NCBI GenBank assembly: GCA_009619095.1
Contig: WJOT01000045.1
Span: forward strand, 1-55,643
Reading direction: 5' to 3'
From: Clostridia bacterium
GTDB lineage: Bacteria; UBA6262; WVXT01
Length of the DNA: 55,643 bases
The notes beneath the pieces were generated by a model. The model had not been told where the DNA came from, made no database searches, and saw only the letters and a list, made by a program, of their open reading frames with translations. The stretch's first letter is position 1, and each line of letters starts with the position of its first letter. The position numbers and the translations under genes were made by a program. Shown here piece by piece: positions 9,495-17,838 of this stretch.

Positions 9495-9501
9495 TCCTCC
9501 T
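9495..9501 (-). promoter_or_regulatory. Ribosome-binding site of the receiver gene
   Basis: AGGAGGA on the minus strand ends 5 nt before the ATG at 9489. It is a strong Shine-Dalgarno sequence and fixes that start. Confidence 0.85.
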
Positions 9502-9537
9502 TCAAAATGTATATTCTCTTATATTGACGCTAAGATT

Positions 9538-9572
9538 TGCTTGCCTTTATAGCGGTAAAGAGTAAGCTTTGC
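9538..9572 (-). other. Small hairpin just upstream of the receiver gene
   Basis: On the minus strand GCTT...AAGC encloses CTTTA...TAAAG with a short loop, about 50 nt before the ATG. It has no following T-run, so it is not a terminator. Its function is unknown. Confidence 0.35.
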
Positions 9573-9597
9573 TTCTTCCGGGAGACAGACTCTCGCC

Positions 9598-9630
9598 GTC
9601 CCTCGGGCGACCGTCGCGCAATGGCGGGAC
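9598..9630. repeat. GC-rich palindromic repeat in the receiver-gene leader
   Basis: GTCCC and GGGAC bound a 33-bp imperfect hairpin with an inner GCGACCGTCGC palindrome. The GGCGGGAC end is shared with the in-frame elements at 17554-17584 and 19473-19503, suggesting a related dispersed family. Confidence 0.55.
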
Positions 9631-9705
9631 AAACTCCGGTTAGCCACCTTGCGAGTGCACCTACTCGCCCTGCCTTTCTCCCCAAAAAAGAGGGAAATTT
9701 CATAT

Positions 9706-9760
9706 AAAAAAAGCCGGACTACTCATAACGGGTTCTTCTACTCGTTATCGGCAGCCCGGC
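9706..9760 (-). terminator. Intrinsic terminator forming the riboswitch expression platform
   Basis: On the minus strand GCCGGGCT (9753-9760) pairs fully, with one G-T wobble, with AGTCCGGC (9713-9720). An inner ATAACG/CGTTAT stem lies between them, and seven T follow (9706-9712). The 5' strand of the outer stem is also the conserved 3' segment of the c-di-GMP aptamer, so the two folds exclude each other. Ligand binding should prevent termination. It would also stop read-through from the gene ending at 9957. Confidence 0.8.
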
Positions 9761-9842
9761 CGGTTCAACTGCAATGTTGTCTATCTAAGTAACCCCGAGG
9801 CTTTGCGCCCCCCGATTGCTCGGGGTTTGCCCTTTCGGAATA
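9749..9842 (-). ncRNA. Class I cyclic-di-GMP (GEMM) riboswitch aptamer
   Basis: Reading the minus strand, the conserved blocks occur in order: AAAGGGCAAACC, a perfect CCCCGA/UCGGGG stem closed by a GCAA GNRA tetraloop, GGCGCAAAGCC, a variable arm, then GCCGGGCUGCCG. This matches the GEMM-I consensus, including the tetraloop stem and the 3' G-rich strand. The G-tract at the ligand-contact block favours c-di-GMP over the related cGAMP-sensing variants, but this cannot be settled by eye. It lies about 260 nt upstream of the receiver gene, with an overlapping terminator. Confidence 0.87.
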
Positions 9843-9901
9843 TTTATTATTTCAAAATCTCCGTCAAGAAGGTCAAAACTTCAAATCATTTTACAATAGT
9901 C

Positions 9902-9930
9902 ATGTTACAATCATGTAAACAGATTGTAAA
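9902..9930 (-). promoter_or_regulatory. Candidate sigma70-type promoter for the riboswitch leader
   Basis: TTTACA (9925-9930) and TAACAT (9902-9907) are separated by exactly 17 bp on the minus strand, giving five of six and four of six consensus matches. Transcription would begin near 9895, some 50 nt before the aptamer core. A weaker alternative uses TTGACG at 9862-9867. The AT-rich stretch sits between the stop at 9957 and the aptamer. Confidence 0.5.
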
Positions 9931-9956
9931 TTTTTAGCAAAATTTAAATAAGAAAT

Positions 9957-11843
9957 TTACGCCTGAAACTTATATATTCTTCCTTCAGCTTCAATTTCTT
10001 CAAGGTACTCCTCATGTATCGGCGTTGGCGGAAGAATAATCCTATTGCCCTTCTTTATCTGAGATAATAGCCTTTCTGCATCCTCTCTAAAGTAGTTCGC
10101 CCTTATGAACTCTTCCAGCCCAGCACAATATTTACCCTCTATGGCTACAGCCAGCCCTGCTGCTGTAGATAATACCTCTCCCTTTTTCGCTGGTTCCAGC
10201 ACTACCCAGAGAAGATTCTTCACCATTTCCCTCTCTACATCCTGCTCCCATCTATCTATATTATCGGTAATAATGCTAATCCTAGTCTCTCTCCTGCCTC
10301 CGAGTCTCCTATTGATGAGTGAGAATACTACCTTCGTGCTTATCTTCCCAGTCCTCGATATGCCTGCTATTCCTCCCGCCTTGCTCAATGTTTCCCGGTC
10401 AATTATCAGTTCTTTATCTATTACCCTGGCTATTGCCGATAGACCATGTCTACTCATATAGTCCCTTAGAATCTGCTCTATAACTTCTCTGGGCAGGTCT
10501 CTTCTACTGGAGACAAAGGCAAATTTGACGCCATCCGGATTCCCCTCTTCCTCTGCTACCTTAACTATCCTATCCATAAATTCAAATGCTGTCTTGCTCC
10601 TTGGCTTAACCTTGAGCTCTATATCCATTCCCCAAGGTGTAACCCTTTTAACAGAATCCATCTTGAAGAGACTATCAAAGTCGAACAGGAATACCTTTCT
10701 TCCTCTGGAGAGCGCACCTGGCTTAATATACTTGGAGAACGACTTACTCTTTTCTATCCCGAAGAAGTAGCTAAGAGCTTCAGCCGGTGATAATTCCTTT
10801 CCTGACCTGAAAGTTACCGGTACACTGGCCGACTCGAATTGACCGATTCCCGTAGGATAGCTGAGACGAGTGGCAAATCCTGCAACAGGGTATAGCCCAC
10901 CAATAGCTTTCTTACCAGGTAGAGTAATCTCTAATACAGGCTCCCCTCCCTTCAGAAAGCCAAAAGCCACACTCCACTTATTGGATAGCCAGGAACGAAT
11001 TCCTGTCCTTATTTTTATCTTTATGAATGCTGTCTTCTTCCCATACTTCCCAGGATTGGACAAGACCTCTTCCCCTACGGGAATAATTCGGCTACTTTCT
11101 ATCCCCAGATCCAAAATCCGTCTTTGCCACCACCGACCAAATCCTCTTAGTTTCTCAGGCAGTACCAGAGCTATCTGCTCCCGTCCCGCCTTCCTCGTTG
11201 CCTCCAGGAATCGGGTCAATTGAGCACCCGGGTTCTTCTTCAGTTTCTCTTCTCTACACATTGCCAATCCCTTGATACCGCTCTCAACGAATTGCTCTAT
11301 ATCCACACCTGCCAATGCCAATATGAACAAAGCTCCTTCGCTGAATATCGCAGAAGAACCACTCGTCCCTTCAGGAACATTAAATGTCCTCAGTAACTTC
11401 TTCGCTTTCTCAGCAAGTCGTGTGTTAGTTTCCGTTATTACCACAATATGTTTGCGCACTTTAGATTCAATCCCCTCAACAGAAATTTCCTGGGCTTCCT
11501 GGGCTTTGTAAGATTTAGCTAACTTCTCACATAAATATCCTACCAACTTCGGAGAAGAAACCACGAACAGGGTCTCCTCCAGGTTATTTATATTACTCTC
11601 AATCTCCTTTCTTATCGCCTGTGGAGGCATAGCCTGTAAAGCAAAGACTTCAGAATAACCTCTCTCCCCTGCTATGGTGGCTGCCACTTCCTCATATAGC
11701 CTGGTTTCTTCAATCACCACCCTCTTATGGCGTGTCCGCACCGTTCTGGCAAACTTCCCAATTTCTTTTGCCTCTCTTGCCATTTCCTTAGTAGGAGATG
11801 TCCAGGTAATCTCTGGATTCCGCCCGTAAGAAACTTCCTCCAT
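9957..11843 (-). CDS. PGI-like plus HAD-like protein, probably the C-terminal end of giant A
   Basis: The 628-residue ORF starts at ATG 11843, with only a weak AGGAAGAG about 19 nt upstream, and overlaps the preceding ORF by 56 bp. Residues 1-280 align in motif order with the bacterial (transaldolase-fusion type) phosphoglucose isomerase: LFVVSSPKL, then GSSAIFSEGALFILALAGVD, then the PEKLRGFGRWW helix and IIPVGEE. The usual SKSGTT and ES.GK residues are absent, so it is probably not an active isomerase. Residues 381-540 look HAD-like: FDFDS, SSRRD, a conserved lysine and ITDN. The start of the PGI domain (GRMGWLGLEEEKLS) lies in the preceding ORF. This suggests a frameshifted single gene rather than a separate cistron. 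Confidence 0.75.
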   Translation of the reverse strand: MEEVSYGRNPEITWTSPTKEMAREAKEIGKFARTVRTRHKRVVIEETRLYEEVAATIAGERGYSEVFALQAMPPQAIRKEIESNINNLEETLFVVSSPKLVGYLCEKLAKSYKAQEAQEISVEGIESKVRKHIVVITETNTRLAEKAKKLLRTFNVPEGTSGSSAIFSEGALFILALAGVDIEQFVESGIKGLAMCREEKLKKNPGAQLTRFLEATRKAGREQIALVLPEKLRGFGRWWQRRILDLGIESSRIIPVGEEVLSNPGKYGKKTAFIKIKIRTGIRSWLSNKWSVAFGFLKGGEPVLEITLPGKKAIGGLYPVAGFATRLSYPTGIGQFESASVPVTFRSGKELSPAEALSYFFGIEKSKSFSKYIKPGALSRGRKVFLFDFDSLFKMDSVKRVTPWGMDIELKVKPRSKTAFEFMDRIVKVAEEEGNPDGVKFAFVSSRRDLPREVIEQILRDYMSRHGLSAIARVIDKELIIDRETLSKAGGIAGISRTGKISTKVVFSLINRRLGGRRETRISIITDNIDRWEQDVEREMVKNLLWVVLEPAKKGEVLSTAAGLAVAIEGKYCAGLEEFIRANYFREDAERLLSQIKKGNRIILPPTPIHEEYLEEIEAEGRIYKFQA

Positions 11844-14800
11844 CCATATATGTCTTTTTAATCTCTTCCTTAGACAATTTTTCTTCCTCTAGACCAAGCC
11901 AGCCCATCCTGCCTTCAATCCTCTCTTGTTTCTGCTGGGCAATAGCTGCAACAGGTTCTAGCCCTCTCCCTGACAAAGGCGCCAGCGCTCGCTGCACAAT
12001 ATCCAGACTTAAAGCTTTGGGCAATGTGACTCGCTCCTCTCCCATCAGGCCAACTGTTGCAAGGCCAACCTCCCGGTATATCGCCCACACGCCAACACCG
12101 GTAACAGCACAAATGAATAAACCCCACAATCCTAATCCAAAAGGAATTTCAAAAGTGCTGCCCCATCTAGCTTGCGGTCCATTCCTAATAATATCCCCAA
12201 CTGCCCCAAACACATCTGAGTTGATAATTAATGAAATTACAAATCCACCAAATAAAAGTGACCATAATCGCCTGGAAGGCCGTTTTTTACTCTCGTCCGA
12301 GTCCTTGGTATCGGTTTTTTTCGACAGGGTTTTCTCAGAATCCACTTTTCCTATATTAGCCCACCAATTCAAAACTCGTTTTATTGCCGACACAATAAGA
12401 ACCGGCAAACCCATCAGCAGAACACATAATAGGATAAACCTACTCAATTTAGACGGCTGTCCAATCGAAGCACCTAAATCTGAAATCGGCCCCATAATTG
12501 AGTCCCTAATAGATAGAAGCGTCCCTGCAACCAATGCACCCACCAAAACTAAAGGAAGCACGCTCCTTCCTAATTTTCTCTTACGATACTCTTCCATCTT
12601 TTCACGCCACTTGCTCCTTTTAGAATCTTCAGGACTCTTGCCTGGAGTCTGGGTTGTCTCCTCTTGGTCGAATAATCTTATTCTTTCAAGTGCTTCATTT
12701 AGCGTAGAAAGGCCTCCAATTTTATTTTTCTTTGGGAACTTATTAGGGAGTCTGTTTCGTGCACCTATTCTATCAAGTATGTACTTAAGCCGTCTTAATT
12801 GTAGATAGAGCTTGGGTTTGTTTGCGTCTTCCACTTTTCCTTTAAAGGATGGTCTTTCCATTTCTTCAATTAGGTAAACCAACATCTCCTTATCGGTAGA
12901 AAATTCTTCTGCAATAATATCAATGGCAACCTTTCTTCTATCTCTCCTGTTTACAGGTCCCCATTTCTCGAAATCTTTCGAAAGTAGAAGTGCCTGAGTG
13001 GGATCTTTTCCTTGATATGCCAGATCCAGCATTTCCCAAAGTCTATCAACGATAGAATCTTTTTCCTTAGTTTCTATCTTAATATAAATTTCGTCTGTCA
13101 GGATTTTTTTGGCTTCAGCAATATCTTGTCTATTGGTATTTTTGAGAGCTATCAGTAGGTTTTGTATCTGTAGCGTTTTTTGTTGCGCTTTTTGCACCAA
13201 TTCTCGTTCTCGCACAGATTTCTCGTCCCAATAATATGCTTCGAGAACAAAATATGCAAGTTGTATAGTTTTTCTCGAAAATTGTTTTCGGGCGAGTTTC
13301 TCACCTAATACGCTTACAGCAACTCTATGGTATTTCCTTAGTAAGGAATTTTTGGAAGGGCCAGATGTAGTTAATTTAACATCCGCGTAGTCTTCTTTGA
13401 AAGCTTTGCGAGCCGCCAGTTCCACCATTTTGCAAAGCCCATTGGCGACAGATTTCTTTCGATTATCGGTATGCATATTAATTTTATGTAAAGTTTCAAG
13501 AGCTTTATCAATCTTTTCTGGCTCGTCTCTCTGGGTTTTTTCCAGGTCCGCCAGAAGACCTTCTCTAAACTGTTTTCTTAATTCTTCGGTTAATTCTCCT
13601 CTTTGCTCAGCCAGGTACGCTGCTAAAACTGTCAATACAATCAAATAGGCTCTATTATAAACTCCCTCCGTATCTTTTGACCTATCGCTTATCTTATTAA
13701 CCAGTAATCTATATCTTTCTATTATCTCATCTATATCTATCTCTTCAAAAGGCGAGGTGCGTTCGTCGCGGGCGCCTTTCCCTGCCCTTTCCTCCTCTGG
13801 TCGTCCCTCCTTACCTCTCTTATGAAGACCTGCTCTTTCCACCATTTCCTCAACCAATTCATTGACTCGGCCAAATAAGCGGAAGGCCTGAATTCTGCCA
13901 TGCTCAGTAGTGAAGTCCTTTAATCTCAAAACCAAACAACTGCGTTTTAACTCATTAAAGGCCTCAAACCAGGATTCTAAATAAAGCCTTCTTATCTCAT
14001 CTGGGTAAAGATCTACCAGATAATTATTAGCTAATCCATAATTAACCACTGGAATCTCTCTTCTTTTTATTTTACTCAATGCAGTCACTTCATCAATCAA
14101 GATAGAAAAACCTACTTTTTTACCATCAGCCAAAAATTGGTTGACCGCATGTTGCCCAGTTGTCCCTACTTCATCTTCACGAGGTATACCACCTGGTTTT
14201 AGAATATATTTAAACCACAGACCGAGCACCTCTACCTCTTCTTGTGGTGAATAAGGATAAGGCAGAGGTATGAGATTATTATTTTTAAGATTTACCACTA
14301 TGGCTTTAGCCAGGAATTTAGCTACATTTTCAATCTCTTCAGGCTGTTCGCCTCGGCCATAATCTTTTATTTTCTCAAAAAGCTCAAAGACCTCTTCATC
14401 TATCTTTTTAGCCTCGGTTATAGAGTGGACATTCTTTAATTTTCTCCTTCGTTTTAAAATTTCATCAAGTACAGACAAGAATTCTTTGTCAGTAATAGGC
14501 TTCTTTGGTTGGGGAGTCTCTGTTTTCAGCTGTTCATCAGGTAGCAATCTCTCTATTTCCTTGCGAGTGAGCCGATTATTATCTTTATCAAATATAGCTC
14601 TTAAATCATGAGCTGGCCCTTTAGCTACTCTCTTAAGCATCCTTCTGTATCTTTTTTGCAAAGCCTTTTCTTCTCGAGACAATTTGCCTGCCTTGTCTGT
14701 TAAAATTCTTTTACCTATTTCTACATAGGGCTGTGTCTGCCAGTTTCTCCTATTATATTCTTCAGAATGGATATCGGCTGTAATCTCTCCAGCATTAAAC

Positions 14801-17800
14801 AGTCCGTACCATTTGATTAGCGTATCAAAGAATTGAAGTCTTCTAGCGTCTTCCTCTTCAGAAAGATTCTTCTGGTTGTAGACAAAATAAGGATGCTTTT
14901 CAGAAGACATATATAGTGGATCCAGTTTCCCTTTTGAATCCCTCTCTACATTTACGAGAATAAAAGCAACTTTTCCTGGCCAGGAAGCTGAAGCAAACTT
15001 ATTAAGCATCTTCTGACCAATACAAGGTATCACCAGTGCTGCACATCCATCTTTTCCCAAGGACTCAGTGAATTTTTGAAGTAGAGATGAGCCGGAAGCA
15101 ACCATATTGCTAGCCTGGAATGCTACTACTATATAATCGGGGTTGAGAAGATGAAGCTCAGCCCCTGCCTTCTGGGCAGAATTTATTATTGTATTATCGG
15201 ATTTATAAACAGGTAAAACCTCTTTTGCTCCCTGGTTTATTTTTTCGATATCTCGACCAGCAAAACAGGAGGTAACATCACCGCTTGCACTCCGTTCAGA
15301 AAAGCGGCCCTGAATATTTTCAGGAATATGAGCTAAGAATATACCTTCATCATTTCCTAAAACCTCTTTAGACAAATTACAAGTGGCTAAATCGTAAACA
15401 AAATTTTCTAACCTCATGCCATCACGTTTAACTGTGGTAGTTAAGATAATTCTTTCAAGACTCTCCCTTAGTAGTTTTTTCTCTTCTTCACTTAATCTTA
15501 AATCTTCAAGATGAACTTTTGTTATATCCTTCTTCTTTCTTAACATCTCATCCAATCTTATAGCAGGACGATAGTTGCCATAATATTCTTTTGATAACCT
15601 TAAAATTAGCTGTCGGCAGGCTGTTTGTAAAAAGTTAATCAATGTCTCATCAGTTATGCCGCTTTTGGAAGAAACATGAACCGCTATTTGATGAGGCTTA
15701 TACCCCTTATCTTTAATAATTTCTTCAAAAATCTGTCTGTAATCATAACCTAAATTTTCTAAAAAGATAATTTCTATCCCTTCTTCTGTCCCTACTGACT
15801 CAACCAGGGCTCTATTCCCAAAAGATTGTCCACCAATACCACAATGAATGAGAACCTTTATACCCAAATCCTCTTTTAAATGCCTAATGTGCTCCTGAAT
15901 CCTTTTCCGTTCCTTCATTGCATAATCACCAAAAATGCCTCCTGCTTTACTCTCAAATCCAATTCTGTCTTCAGCCACAAGTTGACGATTTAAGTCTAAA
16001 GCATTCCTAAAGGTTCGGCTTGATATAAATTCTCTCCAACGCTTCTTGGTTATCTTCTCTTTGCCTTTCATTCCTTTTAAATTAACTACTCCTTTAATTC
16101 TTCTCAAATAAATAAATAATGGTAGCTTATTAATTATTTTACCAATCCCAAGGAAAAGACTGCTACGCGTCCCCACCAAAAGGGGTTTGCCGCGCACCCA
16201 TTGAATGATATTGACTACGCTATGATAAAAGGCGCTTGCCAGGTAACCTGATAGGGCGGCCATGATGAATATACAGACCCGAGCAGTAAACCCTTCCTGC
16301 CCTGGCTGTAAAAGTTCAAAAGAAGACAACCCGTGCATAATTACTGTGGCGAGCAACAGCGAACCCATTCCCATCCCCAAGAAATGTAAAAAGATATTGA
16401 ATTTCTCCACAGATGTTGCTGGCCGTGGCTCGGTCTTTCCCCTTTCAAACACCTCCTTATGGTATACAAAAGCAAGTATGCCTGAGGCAGCCCCAACCCA
16501 GGCTCCTGCCAGGACAAGCGAAATGGGAATACCGAATATAAAGGAACCTACTAACAGAGACAAGAAAGCGGGCAGAACAAGAATGGCGTTTTCACCCAAA
16601 GGCGCGTCACGAAAGGCGGTCTTTTTGGGATGCTCTTTGAATCTCTTCCCCCAAAAGCTCGCTACCAACTGTGGAGATGTGCCATCGACTCGGCCCTTTT
16701 GGGGTTGGGATGGTGTAATCTTTTGAGTTTTGAGTTTATATCTTGTTATAGCACCAGAAGGTTCCTTGACTATATTAATAGGGTCAGGTGCGCCTCTTAA
16801 CATTACAAGCTTGTCAAAGTAAGTTAATCGACCGACCACAGTACCATCCATTGTAGTCTTTCCATCTTCCGCGATAGTAATAGACTTCCCTTCGAACGAT
16901 GGACTCTCCTTGCATTTTTTCACCACACCTCCACTCACTTCCACTTCCACTTTTCCACCTTTCTTCAGTGCCACTGTCAAGGGGCCAAATTGTTCATATA
17001 CATCGACTTTTTTGAGTTCTTCCCACCTATCTTTACCCTTAACCTTCGGTTTTTTAGTTATAGACTTCATAATATGGAATAGAGAGTGAGATCTAGAGTC
17101 AGGTCCATATATTATTGATACATCGTTCCTTAACGCATGGGAAGCAACCCAATTTGCCATTGTCATTCCGATGCCTATGCCTGAAGATTCACCTGCGCTA
17201 ATATCTTTAATCACATATTCGTCATTGGAGAGAAAAACCTTAAGTCCTGCATCTTCGCATTGAAGGGGGATACCATTTACACGAATACTAAAGAAATTAA
17301 AAGTCAGATTTTTGGAAATCTCTGTGGGTGTCGAGGAAAGTATGATCTCGTCGTTGGTTTTGATATTCTGGAGCGTCACGCGCTTGACCATCCTTGGATG
17401 ACCAGGTTTATGCGAAGTGATTTCGATTATATTGCCGTGTTTGCCTATTACTTTCCGAACCCCACGAGTTTCATTAACTCCCACAGCAGTTCCCCTGCTG
17501 TCAACTCTCCATACGAAACCATCATCATCAATAATTGGTGTCAGGTCTCGCCTGTCCGCCCCGCCTAAGGCGGATATGGCGGGACTTAGAACTTTGTTAA
17601 GATAGAACTTTATGGGCATTATGAAGTAGGCAGGGATTTCAAGGATGGGGGTGAATAATATCTGGAGGGGAATCCGAAAGAAGGCAGGGAGGGATTGGAG
17701 TTTTTCAGATAAAGCAATCTGCCATCGTTTAAGATGCTTGCCTTCATGAGCAAGGATAATGGGTAGGAGGAGTTTTCTCAAACGATTAATTCGTGCTGAA

Positions 17801-17835
17801 TCAGATTTTACCACCCATCTCCTGTCAATCCACAC
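11788..17835 (-). CDS. Continuation of giant A: membrane segments, PGI domain, start of second PGI-like domain
   Basis: The 2015-codon ORF opens at an internal GTG inside duplicated DNA with no ribosome-binding site, so the start is almost certainly artificial. Order: HEGKH zincin segment (about 30-35), an unrecognised beta-rich region, membrane helices (about 420-580), then a phosphoglucose-isomerase domain. The PGI motifs are GIGGQSFGN (about 665), SKSGITDET (about 723), RFSERSASGD (about 843), TESLGKDG (about 925) and QPYVEIGK (about 1035), with a further GTTGQH at about 1225. A helical region and three or four membrane helices (12050-12590) follow, then the beginning of a second PGI-like domain. 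PGI interconverts glucose-6-P and fructose-6-P; the key motifs look intact here. It fuses in frame to gene A when one 1919-bp copy is removed. Confidence 0.8.
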   Translation of the reverse strand: MWIDRRWVVKSDSARINRLRKLLLPIILAHEGKHLKRWQIALSEKLQSLPAFFRIPLQILFTPILEIPAYFIMPIKFYLNKVLSPAISALGGADRRDLTPIIDDDGFVWRVDSRGTAVGVNETRGVRKVIGKHGNIIEITSHKPGHPRMVKRVTLQNIKTNDEIILSSTPTEISKNLTFNFFSIRVNGIPLQCEDAGLKVFLSNDEYVIKDISAGESSGIGIGMTMANWVASHALRNDVSIIYGPDSRSHSLFHIMKSITKKPKVKGKDRWEELKKVDVYEQFGPLTVALKKGGKVEVEVSGGVVKKCKESPSFEGKSITIAEDGKTTMDGTVVGRLTYFDKLVMLRGAPDPINIVKEPSGAITRYKLKTQKITPSQPQKGRVDGTSPQLVASFWGKRFKEHPKKTAFRDAPLGENAILVLPAFLSLLVGSFIFGIPISLVLAGAWVGAASGILAFVYHKEVFERGKTEPRPATSVEKFNIFLHFLGMGMGSLLLATVIMHGLSSFELLQPGQEGFTARVCIFIMAALSGYLASAFYHSVVNIIQWVRGKPLLVGTRSSLFLGIGKIINKLPLFIYLRRIKGVVNLKGMKGKEKITKKRWREFISSRTFRNALDLNRQLVAEDRIGFESKAGGIFGDYAMKERKRIQEHIRHLKEDLGIKVLIHCGIGGQSFGNRALVESVGTEEGIEIIFLENLGYDYRQIFEEIIKDKGYKPHQIAVHVSSKSGITDETLINFLQTACRQLILRLSKEYYGNYRPAIRLDEMLRKKKDITKVHLEDLRLSEEEKKLLRESLERIILTTTVKRDGMRLENFVYDLATCNLSKEVLGNDEGIFLAHIPENIQGRFSERSASGDVTSCFAGRDIEKINQGAKEVLPVYKSDNTIINSAQKAGAELHLLNPDYIVVAFQASNMVASGSSLLQKFTESLGKDGCAALVIPCIGQKMLNKFASASWPGKVAFILVNVERDSKGKLDPLYMSSEKHPYFVYNQKNLSEEEDARRLQFFDTLIKWYGLFNAGEITADIHSEEYNRRNWQTQPYVEIGKRILTDKAGKLSREEKALQKRYRRMLKRVAKGPAHDLRAIFDKDNNRLTRKEIERLLPDEQLKTETPQPKKPITDKEFLSVLDEILKRRRKLKNVHSITEAKKIDEEVFELFEKIKDYGRGEQPEEIENVAKFLAKAIVVNLKNNNLIPLPYPYSPQEEVEVLGLWFKYILKPGGIPREDEVGTTGQHAVNQFLADGKKVGFSILIDEVTALSKIKRREIPVVNYGLANNYLVDLYPDEIRRLYLESWFEAFNELKRSCLVLRLKDFTTEHGRIQAFRLFGRVNELVEEMVERAGLHKRGKEGRPEEERAGKGARDERTSPFEEIDIDEIIERYRLLVNKISDRSKDTEGVYNRAYLIVLTVLAAYLAEQRGELTEELRKQFREGLLADLEKTQRDEPEKIDKALETLHKINMHTDNRKKSVANGLCKMVELAARKAFKEDYADVKLTTSGPSKNSLLRKYHRVAVSVLGEKLARKQFSRKTIQLAYFVLEAYYWDEKSVRERELVQKAQQKTLQIQNLLIALKNTNRQDIAEAKKILTDEIYIKIETKEKDSIVDRLWEMLDLAYQGKDPTQALLLSKDFEKWGPVNRRDRRKVAIDIIAEEFSTDKEMLVYLIEEMERPSFKGKVEDANKPKLYLQLRRLKYILDRIGARNRLPNKFPKKNKIGGLSTLNEALERIRLFDQEETTQTPGKSPEDSKRSKWREKMEEYRKRKLGRSVLPLVLVGALVAGTLLSIRDSIMGPISDLGASIGQPSKLSRFILLCVLLMGLPVLIVSAIKRVLNWWANIGKVDSEKTLSKKTDTKDSDESKKRPSRRLWSLLFGGFVISLIINSDVFGAVGDIIRNGPQARWGSTFEIPFGLGLWGLFICAVTGVGVWAIYREVGLATVGLMGEERVTLPKALSLDIVQRALAPLSGRGLEPVAAIAQQKQERIEGRMGWLGLEEEKLSKEEIKKTYMDGGSFLRAESRDYLDISY
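14100..15900 (-). other. Phosphoglucose isomerase (SIS-fold) domain
   Basis: It carries GIGG (15815-15846), SKSGITDET (15641-15675), RFSERSASG (15279-15310), ESLGKDG (15035-15070), QPYVEIGK (14711-14735) and TGQH (14131-14168), the set of motifs used by PGI. TGQH comes after QPYVEIGK, which differs from E. coli PGI order. It is embedded in a membrane-protein context instead of being a free cytosolic enzyme. Confidence 0.75.
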
Positions 17836-17838
17836 TGT
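15920..17838. repeat. Tandem direct repeat copy 1 (1919 bp)
   Basis: The block appears identical to 17839-19757 at a constant offset of 1919 in every line compared, with one shared T at the junction. The length is not a multiple of three. It covers the HEGKH segment, the beta-rich region, membrane helices and the very start of the PGI domain. Confidence 0.95.
17554..17584. repeat. Palindromic repeat read in frame (copy in first tandem unit)
   Basis: GTCC and GGGAC ends flank an internal CCGCC-TAA-GGCGG palindrome. It is translated as SPAISALGGADRRD. It is a short dispersed element of the GGCGGGA type, sitting between a membrane-proximal segment and a beta-rich domain. Confidence 0.65.

Noticed and set aside
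9490-9700. A second riboswitch between the terminator and the receiver gene
   Set aside because: GC-rich hairpins and a GCAAAGC stretch were seen, but no known aptamer consensus could be matched in order.
11840-11870. Classical -1 programmed frameshift site
   Set aside because: The run is five A and not the A-AAA-AAG heptamer, and the needed change is +1, not -1.
12017-12808. 263-codon plus-strand reading frame
   Set aside because: It is fully antisense to clearly conserved coding sequence with membrane helices, and no start signal is visible.
17833-17835. GTG at 17835 as a true start of a separate gene
   Set aside because: It lies within the duplicated block in the middle of a conserved DHA..TVWIDRRW motif, has no ribosome-binding site, and exists only because of the tandem junction.
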